From positions 37,286,894 to 37,350,893 of the forward strand of contig OX638130.1 of NCBI GenBank assembly GCA_951804985.1: a stretch of 64,000 bases of DNA. Reading direction: 5' to 3'. Both the position numbers and the translations under genes were made by a program. The notes below the pieces were generated by a model that did not search any database, was not told where the DNA came from, and saw nothing but the letters and a program-made list of their open reading frames with translations. Position 1 is the first letter of the stretch. The number at the start of each line of letters is the position of its first letter. The DNA comes from Dryomyza anilis (taxonomy: Eukaryota; Arthropoda; Insecta; Diptera; Dryomyzidae). This document shows positions 33,035 to 46,257 of the stretch, in pieces.

Positions 33035-33253
33035 TTAATAGCATAGAAATAACATGCGTAAAGTTAACAACACTGATTCAACAACAGGAACGGGTGGAAT
33101 CAACATCTGCCACCAAAAGTAGGCAGATCTGATTTTCACTTCGTTCTCGTTGTAAAGAAGTGTAGTTGTGTCAGTGTTGTCACTTTTTGTGTTATTCCAC
33201 AAAAACAGTGCATTTTTGATCTCATTGTGTATTTTTGTGTAATTTAGAATCAA
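33035..33253 (-). other. Conserved short frame, also present at 40640-40735
   Basis: 72-codon frame containing NENEVKIRSAYFWWQMLIPP then VPVVE. The plus-strand copy near 40650 keeps the same peptide with few changes and no stop over about 32 codons. Either a fragment of an unknown gene duplicated with a repeat, or coding sequence of an unrecognised mobile element. I do not recognise the family. Confidence 0.4.
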
Positions 33254-34589
33254 ATAAAATTATACTACAAAAGAAAAATTTAAAGAGTTTCAAGAATATT
33301 TCCAGATATACATAAAAAACACTATCGCCTACTGTAATTCGATGGCAATCATATAAAAGTTCTGTAGCGGTACGAATCGCTACGTGATTGAAGTATTTGA
33401 GTATCCGTCGTCTTCAGACAGTATATATGTACGAATTTATTACCTATGTATTTTGAATTAAATCTCTAAATTAAAGTGAAAAATTGGAAAATGTTGTTGT
33501 CAAACTATATTATATTTCAAACAGTAAAACAGTCTGTACTTGGATTATTAATAATAGTGATATCAACATATATAAAGATTTTGAATTTAGATTAAATTTA
33601 AATTTATAAAATTCGAAAATGAGAAACGCTTTTGTATTCCGCACAACCAGTTCAAATGGTGTTTTATCTCAGGAAGTAGAAATGACAAATGATGTAATAT
33701 TTTAGATGTAGTATGTTTAGACACTGCCCAATATTTTCAGTCAAAAATATTATCTTACATTAAAAAAATCCTTTCTTAAAATAGTATGAAGTTATATCGA
33801 TATCTTACAGGCAAAAGATAAAAATCAACAGAAAGAAAATTTCACAGAAGGAGAAACAAGTCTCAAAATTGAGTAGATCAACTCGAAGTGTCATTTACTT
33901 GAGCTGACAATAATAATAGTGTGGCACAATTTCCAAAATATCCAATATATGCAGAAAAATGTAGAAGTCATAATTTATTTCGAACAATTTTTCAAATCAT
34001 TAATTTTTGGAAAATTTTGATGCAAATTTCTATGTTTTAATGTCTATCAAATAACATATTTATTAAAATGTGGTTAAAAACGTCAAATTCTGAAATTTTA
34101 AAAATACAATATATGTAATACCAGGTCTAGAATACGAATTCTGGCCTGGTTTAACTTTTTTTTTTCCAAAAATGGACTAACCCTTTTTGATTCTCAACGG
34201 CACATTTTATTATATTTTTTAATGTCATAAAAAAATTGTGTAATTTTTTTAGCAAAACTGTTGTATGTTTAGGGTTTACCAAAATTACTTCAACAATTTT
34301 TAGTTCATATAAACGCAAATGCAGAAAATGGTTTTAAAGTCGTATAATTAATATAATATAAAATCATCACCTGAGAATTTATTAACCGCATGGGTCATTT
34401 TCAAGAAAACGATACTGAAGATTTGTATAAATATTCCTCCAAATCCTCCTAAATGCTTAAAAATTATTACAAATAGTAAAGAAATAAAAATTTGATTTTT
34501 TGTGCATTATGTCATATTTACGATATCGTTTGAATATCTTAAAAATATAATTGGGTTTACTGGAAAATAATACTTGAAAGCAAATACAA
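33254..34589. other. No gene seen
   Basis: A+T-rich, with no coding frame, RNA gene or clear repeat. Confidence 0.45.
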
Positions 34590-34928
34590 CCAGTGTATTC
34601 TCAGCTCCGCTCGAAAGTATTCTGAACTGTGAAATGCAACTATATTACGTTAAATCAACTATTTCCCTTTTCAACTTCAATTCGAAGAGAGAATTTTAAA
34701 AAAATGGCTTCCACTCCCATTTGTTTTCGGCTAAGTTCAAAAGTAACATAACAAATAATTTGCCACTGACTTTGACTTCAAAAAACAGTTATTAAAAAGA
34801 AAATTTTCGTGCGACCATACGCTATGAAAAAATTGTAAGTACAGAATTTATATTAATTTACCATTTAATAATAATGCATTTGATTTTAGTATGTGTGCTG
34901 GAGAAAACGGAATCTTATGAGGCAGGTT

Positions 34929-36440
34929 AGATTCAGGTCAAATTTCAAATTCCCTGCCCATGTTCAAGCTCTTTGATCTGCTGTATCCGGAGCAGGAGCC
35001 GCTAAAGCTACCCGATTGCAATAAGTCCTCTTCGTTGCGTCAAGTAAAATATACCAAATTGTTTAAAAAAAATATTTTTTACACAAAAGTCTAAATTTCA
35101 CAGATGGCGTTTGCTTTTGGATACATCTCATTAAGAAGGCGCGCGTCGAGAATATGAACATCTACCAGCCGCTGCTAATTGCATTTAAAAATCTACGAGT
35201 TTTTATAACATTTTTTTTTTATATAGAAAGAGTTTGCATTAATTATGTTTTTACTATTTAAAGCTTTCTGCAGCACTTAATTATGCCCAGCACCATGATG
35301 TCTATGAGTCTGGACAATGATTTTCGCATCGTTCTTATTTGCAATGCGTACTCAACTAATAAGGAATACTTTGCCAAACCCATTAACATTTTGGTGGAGG
35401 CTCTGAATGGCAATACAAAGACTGCTGGCGGTGCGCAAGATTCATCGGTGCCTTTTTCGATGGTCGTGCTCGACAGTCTCACGGTGCACAGTAAAATGCC
35501 TTTAATTCATAGGTTTGCTGCAATTTATTTATAGTTTTTACACTTCTCTGATTAAAATTTAAAAGTTCGGTGCTCACACGCTTTTTGAGACTTTTACGCG
35601 TTTTTTGGTCTACACAGAAATTGAATCACTTGGCATTAACGGATGTTTGAGTAAATATGCATTGATTATTAATGTTTAATTTAAAAGAGTTGTAATGTAG
35701 AATTTACTGATACTTTTTTTTAAATTTTAGTTATAATTTTAATTAACACTCATTTCGATTACATTGCCACCGTCTTCAAACATCATGCCTGGGGTATTTT
35801 GCACAATTTATTGGAAATGTTCTCATGTTCTCAAATGTTCTCACATACCGACGCATTTGCATTCCTTGGATTCAGTGCCGCAAACAAATAAAATGCAATT
35901 GAATTAGCCGCGGTAGCTCAGTGGTTAGTGCGTTGGACTGCGAGCCGAAAGGTCCCCGGTTCAAGCCTGGACTGGGGCTAACAACATCTTTTCATAGAAA
36001 CATTTTTCTATACCGCGCTACTTCTCGGCAGTAAATGGCAAACCTACGAGAGTAAAATATTGCCTATGAAAAGCTCTCACTGTAGGTCCCACCACTTTGA
36101 GTACAAATATAACACGCACAGCTCAAAATGGTGAGAGAGCTCGGCCTAAGTTCTTATAGGACTGTAGTGCCAAACTATTATATTATTATTTTTGGTATTT
36201 GAAATTAAATTTATGTTTTATTAGTTTATTTATTTGTTGAATTCTTATGCAGTTTTGAATCTACCGTATTGCGTCTAATCTCTGGACTTGGATCTCCCGA
36301 AGTGCAGCCACAGTTATCGCGTTATTTCAATGAAAAGACACCGGGCTTTGTGGCTTCTGGCGAAAGCGAATAGCTGAATCGTGTCTTGATACTGACGCTC
36401 GCACGCTCAACAAGCGTCAAAATTCAATGCATATTGCAAG
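34929..36440 (+). pseudogene. MED23-like gene relic (Mediator subunit 23), several exon blocks
   Basis: Blocks in the right order: 34934-35040 (QISNSLPMFKLFDLLYPEQE, then a GTAAAA donor), 35103-35190 (WIHLIKKARVENMNIYQPLL), 35276-35512 (FRIVLICNAYSTNKEYFAKP ... VVLDSLTVHSKMPLIHR), 35605-35650 (VYTEIESLGING), 35763-35890 (VFKHHAWGILHNLLEMFS) and 36252-36425 (ESTVLRLISGLGSPEVQPQL ... ESE, stop, LNRVLILTLARS). This order matches the central part of Mediator subunit 23, a nuclear transcription coactivator. Frameshifts, the in-frame TAG in the last block (about 36370) and a SINE at 35906 show decay. Short AG/GT boundaries between blocks show that it came from genomic, not reverse-transcribed, DNA. 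Confidence 0.65.
35906..36190 (+). mobile_element. tRNA-derived SINE, copy 3
   Basis: AGCCGCGGTAGCTCAGTGG head with A and B boxes identical to copy 2, a 20-odd-base internal deletion near 36080 (the segment with CCGCCGTTCGGATTCGG is missing) and a TATTATTATT tail. Inserted at the end of an exon block of the MED23 relic. Confidence 0.85.
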
Positions 36441-36599
36441 TTCAGGTTAGTTAAAACATAATAAAATTATAAACGTGGGTAAGACCAAACCACTTGGGAA
36501 TAATGCCTCTAAGGCACAACTCGTCCTATTTACATAGATAAGAAACTTAAAGCTAACAAAACTGAATAATGTAAATTCATTTTATCAAATGAAGCGAAA

Positions 36600-36850
36600 T
36601 ATTTTTTTTGGTTAGAACCGAAACAGCTATTTTAAAAATCTTGAAAACAGAACTGCAACCGAAATTTTAATCCCTATCAGGTACCGTAATGAACCGAAAT
36701 CATTTTGATTTTTGGAACCATTATTCGAAAAAGTGTGAAACCGGAATAGGGAACCCATATTTTGTTTTGTTGTAACCATAATCGGAACCGAAACCACTAT
36801 TTTAAAAATCTTGGATCTGGAACCGAAGTTCCAAAGTTGTTAAGTCCCTG
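36600..36850 (+). repeat. Degenerate direct repeat rich in GGAACCGAAA
   Basis: GAACCGAAACAGCTATTTTA (36615) returns as GAACCGAAACCACTATTTTA (36785), and AACCGAA words recur several times between. Non-coding. Confidence 0.6.
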
Positions 36851-36887
36851 GAACAGTCATTCCTCGAGACGGTAAAAAGGTAATCTC

Positions 36888-38560
<1,673 letters not shown>

Positions 38561-38651
38561 TTATTTAATTATATATCTACATATATATTTATTTATACAT
38601 TTTATTTATCATATATATTATTTATCATCATTCATTTTATCTTTTAAACAG

Positions 38652-38945
38652 ATGGACTAACTTGTGTTGCTGCCATATGTCTTGATGCACTTGAAGCTCT
38701 ACGCAAGGATTCCTGCGTTTCTCTGATTATTATAAGAGCTGTAACTTGATGGTGCACGACTCCAAGGTATGTTTCAACAATATTTGAAAATTGTTATGTA
38801 ATAAAACTCTTTACTTATTAGATGCATTTTACACCTGGAGCACGAAGTGTGCATGCTTGGTGAAAAATAGTCGCTAGAGGACGAGGAGAATGTGCTCGTG
38901 GTATAACTCTTAAAGAGACATGTGAATCAAACGCCGAACTGTAGC
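38652..38945 (+). other. Two exon-like blocks of an unrecognised host gene
   Basis: 38652-38766 stands between acceptor TATCTTTTAAACAG and donor GTATGT; one frame reads DGLTCVAAICLDALEALRKD and stays open for about 30 codons. 38821-38940 follows an acceptor-like TTACTTATTAG; one frame holds LHLEHEVCML, then SLEDEENVLVV and LLKRHVNQTPNC with two stops. Composition is coding-like and unlike the flanks. I do not recognise the protein. Stops suggest a relic. Confidence 0.35.
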
Positions 38946-41549
38946 TGGACAGTTGTGATTTGCTAATTTGTGATATTTGGTTATATCAGTTTCGTTTATT
39001 TATTGAATGTTAGCATATTTTATTTCGTTGCATTGTGCATATTTAAGTTATTTAATAAAATTAATATTTAAGTTATTTTCTATGTAACATTAACTGTTCA
39101 AAAACACATCAATTTTATATGTAAATACAACTGTTCAAACATATTTCATAAAACACTGTAATAAACAACAAAAAAAACATTAAAAATTCATTTGTTTTAT
39201 TTGTCATCAATTTTCCTTTGGGTCTCCGATTACGTCCGACATTGCTATGAATGTCTGTTCTAAAAGTCTGACCAAAATGTGTCATTAACTTTGCTTCGCT
39301 CGTTTCTGATTGGCTGATTTTGAATATTTTTCGTTTTTGCTCTCACTGTTTTGTACGTAACTTTTCTCAGACATAATTCAGAAAAATAGGTGAGATGTCT
39401 ATGTCGCGTTAAGTCTGATACAGCACCTATTTAGTTCGTAAATCTGAACAAGTGTCGCACACTTTTGTCAGGGATGTCTTACGTTTTGATCGTAAATACG
39501 TCGTAATAACGAACGAACGCAGCAGTGTGCAGTTTATGTTTTTAGTCAACATTATTTAAGGTTCATCTTTTTTTTTTATTTTTGTACTTAGAAGAAAATT
39601 TATCATCTAGTACTTCATAGTACGACCATTTGGTGTATGTATTAATAGTTCCATGTATTAATTTTTCCAGGTATTGTACCTTTACTTTTATTCGTTTCAT
39701 ACTGTTTTATATGAAATATTGTAACTGTTACCAAAATGATGGCAATGAACGATTACCGTTACGGAATTAAAATATTACCGGTAAAATATCTGTATGAAAA
39801 GTTTTTCAAACTGTTGAAAATTATAAACTTTTCATATTTTATAATTTTTTTTTTTTTTTTGAATATCCAATAATATCTTTCAACAACTATAAAGTATTTT
39901 TCATTTTAAGGATTTTCACAGCAATGCGCATACAAACAAAAAGGTTTTAATTCGTATTACAAAAACCAGAAACAATTCGTTCCGCTTATGTTCCGTTATC
40001 GGTACAGCAAAACGGAATCATATTTCGGAAACGTGCCGATTTCTGAATCCGGAATTGTATTGGAAAGCGGGTTTTAAGGAAATGAAAATCCGTTATGACG
40101 TGCCGAAAACGTGCCATTGTATCATACTTTAAACTGAGTACGTGCCATTATCGTACCTCATTTCAAAAAAAAAAATGGATAGGAATACAACAAAAGGTAT
40201 CACAAATGTGCTGTAAACTGAGTGGAGAAAATATAGCTTACTGTAGTGAAGAAAATATAGCTTATTTTTAAATTAAACCAAGTACATTATATTTTTGTAT
40301 GTTATTTTTAATTGATTATTTTAATAATTAATTATAAACAAATTTCATTATAATATTAGGTTAATTATTAAATCAAGGTTTACTTTAAGCAATTTCCATC
40401 ATCACAGTTTGTAAACCGCAGTTAACGCTGCTGCAGAAAATCATGGGAGCAGTAAAACAAAATACATGCAACCGTTAATTGATTCCTTTCTATTGAAGAC
40501 ATTGATTTCTGTTTCGATGATCCATGGCTTTGTTCCACCATTAATAACCCACAGTGTCCAGTATATTGTAAGTTCACAGTAGTATACAATGAAGAAGACA
40601 ATATATATTAAGAAAATGTTAAAGAACTTCAGTACAAAGAGAACGAAGTGAAATTCAGATCTGCCTACTTTTGGTGGCAGATGTTGATTCCACCCGTTCC
40701 TGTTGTTGAAGTCGTTTTGTTAACTTCACATACGTATAGAAATACGGAATCATATTCCGTAAACGTACCGTATTACGGAGCCGTAAAGGGATAAAACGTG
40801 ACATCGAAAACGATGTTCGACACCGTCGACGGACTGTTGACGCATCTTATTTTCTGAGTTAAACGGAATGAGCTCCGTAGCCTACGGTATGTTTCTGTAC
40901 CGTTATATAGCGGAGTGGACTCCGTTGAGTGCATTGAAAAACATACGGAAAAAAATACGGAGAAAAAAAATACGGAGTGCCATTTTTTGAAATATTACTG
41001 ATATTTTTCAATATCTTAAAATAAGTGCTTTAAAATGAGTTATCATACATTTATTAATATATAAAACACGGGATTTTCTTAAACAACTAAAAATAATTAC
41101 AAAATCAAGTGAATTAATTATAATAATAAATATATAATAATATTTAACAAACATTATTTTAAAAAATTTTAATTAATTCCATTTTTAATTGAATTCCAGA
41201 TTTAGTTTCTACATTTTGATTTTCTTGATACAAACTTCTGAAAATAAATAAAAATTAATCATATACCCAATATGCCACAGGCCCAGCAAGACACTGATGA
41301 CCGAAACTCCAAAACAAATGCAAAATGTTTGCTACTCACTTAAACATGCTAGAAAAAGCTATGTAAACGTGCGTAAGACAGGGATGTAAAGTCACACGAA
41401 CACAAAAATGTTGATCGTTCTACAAGTGACCGAAAAAATGATCAAAACTTTAATCATTGCTACCCCTAAAATGATTAATGAAATGATCGACTATGTTCTT
41501 GCTGGGAAGTAAGCGTTTGAATATATAATCATAATTGCCTTTAAGGGCT
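38946..41549. other. No gene seen; scattered repeats
   Basis: 39585-39650 resembles the left end of the element at 20050. 40640-40735 carries the conserved short peptide found at 33035-33253. CGGAATCATATT-plus-CGNAAACG appears at 40013 and 40744, and TACGGA words are dense at 40740-40985. The remainder is A+T-rich with no gene. Confidence 0.45.
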
Positions 41550-42997
41550 AGTGTGTTTTTCAAATCAGTTTCAAATATATAAAATAAGTGATATTTTTAG
41601 CGCTTATTGGGTAAAACCAAAAACCCAAAATTCTAAAGTTTTCATTTTTATTGCGTTGAATGCTTTGCAGATTTTCCATTAAAATGACTTTTGGTTGCCG
41701 TAGTTTTGCTTTCTTCCATGCTTGTTTAATGCAGACAACCCTGTCACTTTTATATCTAAAATATAAATAGATAAATAAGCAATATATAAAAATACTCTTT
41801 TCAATATACTTTCTTTTAGTGTTTATCAATTTTTTATAATTTAAGAATCATCTTTTTTCAACTCCTGCTGTAGCGGCTGCTGTTGCAAACGTAACGAATA
41901 ACCTACATATAAAAAATGGTGGCAAACCAACGCGCAAAAAATATTAGTTTTCATTACTAGTAAAATTACGGATCCTGCAGGGATGTATTTCAAATTTGGT
42001 GTTTCGGTAAGGCATGTCTTGCGGGGCGTTAACCTCTGCACCAGTATCCAATTTAACAACAACCTGCTTGATCCCAACCCGAATTTGCTCTCTCCAAATC
42101 ATATCTTTTGCTTTAGACATTTGCACAGCTCCGACATTGATCACGGAATAAATATCTAAATCGAATTCGTCATATTGTTGAACAGCTTGCACATTTTGCA
42201 ATCGACAGAACTTCGCAAAATGATTTTTTCCGCGACACTTAAAGCATTGTTTTCCATACGCACCGCAAGCTCTCGGACCGTGCTTTTTACCGCAGTTTCG
42301 GCATACAAATAGTGTTGTCTCTCTCTTACCACAGTTTTCATCATTCTCATTTTCAAAATGGTGGCGCGATTGTAATGGCTTCTTGCTGACGTTTTTGTAG
42401 CTTAATGCATCCACGTTTATATTAGTTCTATCCGAAGAGGAAGAAGCATCCAACAATTTTGAATTTATTTTACTTGATTCCACGATCCTACAAAATTCCA
42501 ACGCCTTGTCCAATGATAATTCAGGCTCCCTCAACAGCTTTTCTTGACAACCTCTATCCGCAACGGCTATTACCAAATGATCTTTAATCATCCTTTCCCC
42601 GTATGAGACTCCACAGGTGCACATAAACTCACACAACTGTGCCTGATTGCGTAGCTTCGTAATGAACTCATCAAATGGCTGACCTGATTCTTGTCGAATA
42701 TTGTGAAACTTAAACGTCTCCATCGTCACGTTTTTGAGTGGCGTACAATAAGCGTCGAACTTATTCAAGACGTCTTGCAACTTTAATCTCTTCTCATCAT
42801 CTTCTGTAAATCCAAAAGAATTGTAGACATCAATTCCGTCCTCACCAATGCGATCTAACAGCATAGCAATTTTTACAGGCTCCTTTTTCGTCTCATCATC
42901 TTTTCTATTTGCTTTCAGATTAATCAGAAAGCACTACTTCCATTTATTCCAGTTTTCAGCAACATTTTGCTCAAAAGACATACATGGAATTTTATCC
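41550..42997 (-). mobile_element. Retroelement A, right-hand copy, part 1 (gag and 3' region)
   Basis: Continues at 63134-64000 on the other side of the Polinton; the two flanks rejoin exactly at the target duplication GCTGTC. It encodes gag and the start of a retropepsin-like motif, then passes into a non-coding 3' region (41550-41900) also found at 7870-8017 and 9171-9360. There is no RT or integrase. Confidence 0.8.
41944..42997 (-). pseudogene. gag of element A with zinc knuckle and retropepsin-like DTGA
   Basis: The start ATG now lies at 63136-63138, beyond the Polinton. Sequence resumes at 42997; TAG at 42934-42936 is codon 25. From 42864 a 306-codon frame is open: a gag capsid-like region (ESGQPFDEFITKLRNQAQLC, about residues 57-76), a Cys-rich pair (CRNCGKKHGPRAC and CFKCRGKNHFAKFC, a CX2CX4HX4C knuckle, about 195-225) and VVKLDTGAEVN (about 270-280), the flap-less start of an aspartic protease. 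It ends soon after, so most of pol is deleted. Resembles the insect K02A2.6-like gypsy-type gag lineage. The homologue at 7139 is more decayed. Confidence 0.78.
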
Positions 42998-43003
42998 GCT
43001 GTC

Positions 43004-44178
43004 AGTAATATGGATTCGCCGGTTCTGGCCCCACTGGGCTCCATGGAGCACATTGTTGTTAGTGTAAATGAATTTTAACAGAGATGTTGTTATTGTTTTC
43101 AATAGGGATCATTTTTTAACATAGTTGTTGTTAGTGTAATTCAATAGGGATCATTTTTTAACATAGTTGTTGTTGGTATAGTTCAATAGGGATCATTTTT
43201 TAACAGAGTTGTTGGTAGTGTAGTTCATTGGAGATCATATTTTAACAGTATAGTTGTTATTGTTTTTTCAATGGGGATCATATTTTAACAGAATATTTGT
43301 TATTGTTTCCATGGGAAGTATTTTTAACAGATGTATATTATATGTATACTATATATTTTATAATAGCATGGAGCCAGTGGGATGACTTTTTAACATAATT
43401 TGTTAATGTTTATACATACATATATATTATATGCATGTTATGAAGGCATGCAGCCGTAAAGAGTAAATGTTGTTGTTGGGATAATTATATCGGAGTAAGC
43501 ATTTTTTGTGAATGAGAATATTTACAAACGTATTCATGTTGTTGTTGTAAAATATTATAGTTGCAATTAGATTTCAGTTAACGTAGTTATAATGTATACT
43601 ATAGTTATACTTGTTTGTTTTATTTTGCATGATCATCAAGAGAGTTGAGGAGCAAAGGGTTCAATTTGAAACTTTGTTGAGGAACGGTGATTGTAATTTA
43701 AAACTTCGATATATGAATGAATATTATTATTAGATGCTTATTTTTTTTTTGTGGATAATTTTTTTTGTTGTAAACAGGTTAAGACACTTCTGTATTAATG
43801 CATTGACATATATTTAATTCAAGGCCAATTTTACTATAAGGGTTATTGTACTGGATTTTATTCTACAAAGTCATGGTCGTTTAATTTGGTTATATGAATG
43901 AATGGAGCCATAAGGTTCCATTGGGATCATTTTTTAAATCATTTTCTATACTATAAGTTTAAAAGATTGAGCATGTTAGAACATGTATATTTTTTATAGA
44001 GTTTTTTGTCTTGAGATTTATTTTATTTACTCTCTTTAAAATTTTAATTGAGTATATTTATACTAATGGAATTCACTTTTTAACTCATTTTAAAGAGATA
44101 TCCATTATATATAAATGGATCGAAATTTGAATTAAATTTATTCATCGTCCACATTACAATTTTAATGGAACAAAAAAA
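43004..44178 (+). repeat. Polinton left terminal inverted repeat
   Basis: About 1.17 kb, matching the reverse complement of about 61972-63127 with few differences, one being a roughly 19-bp extra segment near 43345. It starts AGTAATATGGATTCGCCGG. The inner limit lies just inside the start of the small gene at 44165 (GGAACAAAAAAATAT). Confidence 0.92.
43077..43330 (+). repeat. Subterminal tandem repeats of the Polinton, left end
   Basis: Six units of 38-46 bp, each ending in a form of GGGATCATTTTTTAACA and starting with GTTGTT. The right end has the same six in mirror order (62801-63060). They may bind the terminal protein, polymerase or integrase; that is inference. Confidence 0.85.
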
Positions 44179-44411
44179 TATTATGGAAGTTAAAAAAGTA
44201 AACAAGTTTTTAAAAGAATTTCATAATATTTTATTAGACGATCATAAAAAACAGTTTATTAAGTTTACCCCTTATTGTAAGCATTACCAGTATATGGAAA
44301 AAAAATTAACTATTCACGAAGTACATTATAAGAGCTGATGACTTAACGGAGGGACCAGATACATGTGGTTGCTATTATTATGACAAGAAATCTAAAGACA
44401 TTGACAATTAA
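44165..44411 (+). pseudogene. Small Polinton protein next to the left TIR, one frameshift
   Basis: ATG at 44165 opens a 57-codon frame (MEQKNIMEVKKVNKFLKEF start) that stops at 44338. A second frame continues at about 44330-44411 with DDLTEGPDTCGCYYYDKK, so a 1-nt indel near 44330 probably splits an 80-odd-residue protein. The start codon lies in the TIR edge. Lysine-rich N-terminal helix, CxC near the end. No function recognised; position suggests an early or accessory gene. Confidence 0.45.
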
Positions 44412-44563
44412 TAAAATTATATTATAGAATAAAATATACAAAATAATTGTTTATTACATATTATTAATAAACTGTTTTTTATTATACTATATTCAATGTA
44501 TTTGTGAAATTTTAAATAAGAGAAATAAAAAACAAATTTATAAATTATTTACATTAAATTGTT

Positions 44564-45008
44564 TTATTTATTTTTTATTATAGGAAACTTAAAAATACTT
44601 TTAAAATAATGCACATATATATCAAAATAATTAAAAAACTTTTTAAAAGAAATATTTTTACTTCCTAAATATAAATATACAGCAATAAACACCGCAAAAC
44701 ATTGAAATTTCACTTTGTAATCGGAAATTGCTTTTAATAAATGTGGATGCATTTCTTTGAATAAAATTTACAAATGGTTTAATAGGAGAACTCCCTGCAG
44801 AACAAAAATACTCAGCCGGCCCATTTCGAGGAAAATATATTACAATCCAATGTGATCCTGGTTTAAATGATGAATCCATATTCACAATATAAAATGCTGG
44901 CTTTTTTATTCGATTTCTAGGTAGCTGATTTGATGCAAAAACTCCCTTAAAATTCTTTTTAGTTACTAAATTTTTATATAAAATATTTTCTATATTGCTT
45001 GTATTCAT
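44564..45008 (-). pseudogene. Adenain-like cysteine protease of the Polinton
   Basis: The 116-residue frame from ATG at 45008 contains the catalytic His in PGSHWIVIYF (about residue 60), NGPAEYFCSAG after it, and the Gln...Cys region LQSEISMFCGVYCC (about 98-111) with the nucleophile Cys. This His-Glu/Asn-Gln-Cys order is that of adenovirus-type proteases. The frame ends early at 44658; similar C-terminal sequence carries on in another frame to 44564, so a frameshift removes the last part. The ATG overlaps the end of the capsid reading frame by 4 bases (ATGA). It would process capsid precursors. Confidence 0.85.
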
Positions 45009-46257
45009 AATGATTGTAATACAGTACGATTTTTATCAATTTCCAAAACACTATCAAACTCACAATATGCTAAACAAGTAATTGCTTCAGAAAGTGCTTC
45101 ACTGAAACGACCTTCAATTCGTATTGTACCCCGATTTATTAAGTTTCCGCAGTGTTAGTTTTTGTTATGATCTGGTGTTAAATCAAATGCAAGTAAGAAA
45201 TATCCGTTATCAAATAATTCTTTAGTTATTTGATGTCCCTTATCAAAGTAATGTATGCCAGTACCTTTAAATAAGGTTTGATATCCCCTTGTACTTATAC
45301 GTCCATGTTTATAATCAAATTCAATAGGCTGTGCTGGTACTTGTACTCCATTTACAACTAAATTAAATCTTTGTAAATTGAAATGGCGAAAGTTATACGG
45401 ATTTTCCGAACGATCACCAGTATATGCTTTATTAGTTACCATACCAAATATTAAGAAATTTGGAAGTTGTCCAATTATAACATTATCTAACAGTAGAGAA
45501 TGATTGCCGGGGTGAATGGTGAATGTCTTGATTTCAACTTTTTTATATGGATAAATAGCATTTCTACTTTGTAAAACATTATGATGTGCCATTAAAATAT
45601 TACTATTAATGGTAAGATGATTAATGTATAAGTTAGCTTCGTGAATTTTAATGGATGACTCTCCAGATTTTGAATCTTCTAGTATATAAAAAGAAGGTTT
45701 CTCCATATTAAGGGTTACTTTAAGATCCACATTATTAAGAAGATATTTAGATTGATTAAATATATCTGCATGAAGTTTTCCAATCAATTCAACTCGTTCT
45801 CCATTTTTAAATGTTTTCTTTCTTTATTTTTTTTTATATCTAATGACCATCCGCATGATTCAAGATGTGTAGATTTAGCATCATTTCCATAGTTTAATAA
45901 TGTTTCAATATAAGATCTATAGTGATAATTATTATCAGATTGCGATACATTTCTATTATTTAAATGAACACTACAGCTCCGAAATAATGAATGAAGTAAA
46001 TTGTTTATAACTCCTCCACTTCCATTAATTTCTACAATTAATCGTAAATAAACACTACTTAGATCACGATATGTTTCACCATTTCCGAGTGAAAGAAATT
46101 CTATTGTAGTAGAGTTGTCAATTGTTGCTATTGGACTATATGATACCTCCTCTGTTTTAATTATGCTAGTTTGTACAGGTGGTGACTCAAAAAGATCTAA
46201 TTCACTTTTCATACATTCAATAAATCCTGCCATCATAAATAAATTAACAGTTGCCAA
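45005..46257 (-). pseudogene. Polinton major capsid protein (double jelly roll), two breaks
   Basis: N-terminal frame 45784-46257 (157 codons; motifs TIEFLSLGNGETYRDLSSVY at about 48-67 and CSVHLNNRNVSQSDNNY at about 90-106) and C-terminal frame 45155-45787 (210 codons; FTIHPGNHSLLLDN at about 82, VTNKAYTGDRSENPYNFRHF at about 116-135, GRISTRGYQTLF at about 162). A 1-nt indel near 45815 separates them. TAA at 45155-45157 cuts the C-terminus; capsid-like sequence (GTIRIEGRF and YCEFDSVLEID) continues in frame to 45005. The motifs match Polinton hexon-like capsid proteins, adenovirus and NCLDV relatives in fold. It is broken, so no capsid is expected from this copy. Confidence 0.88.
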
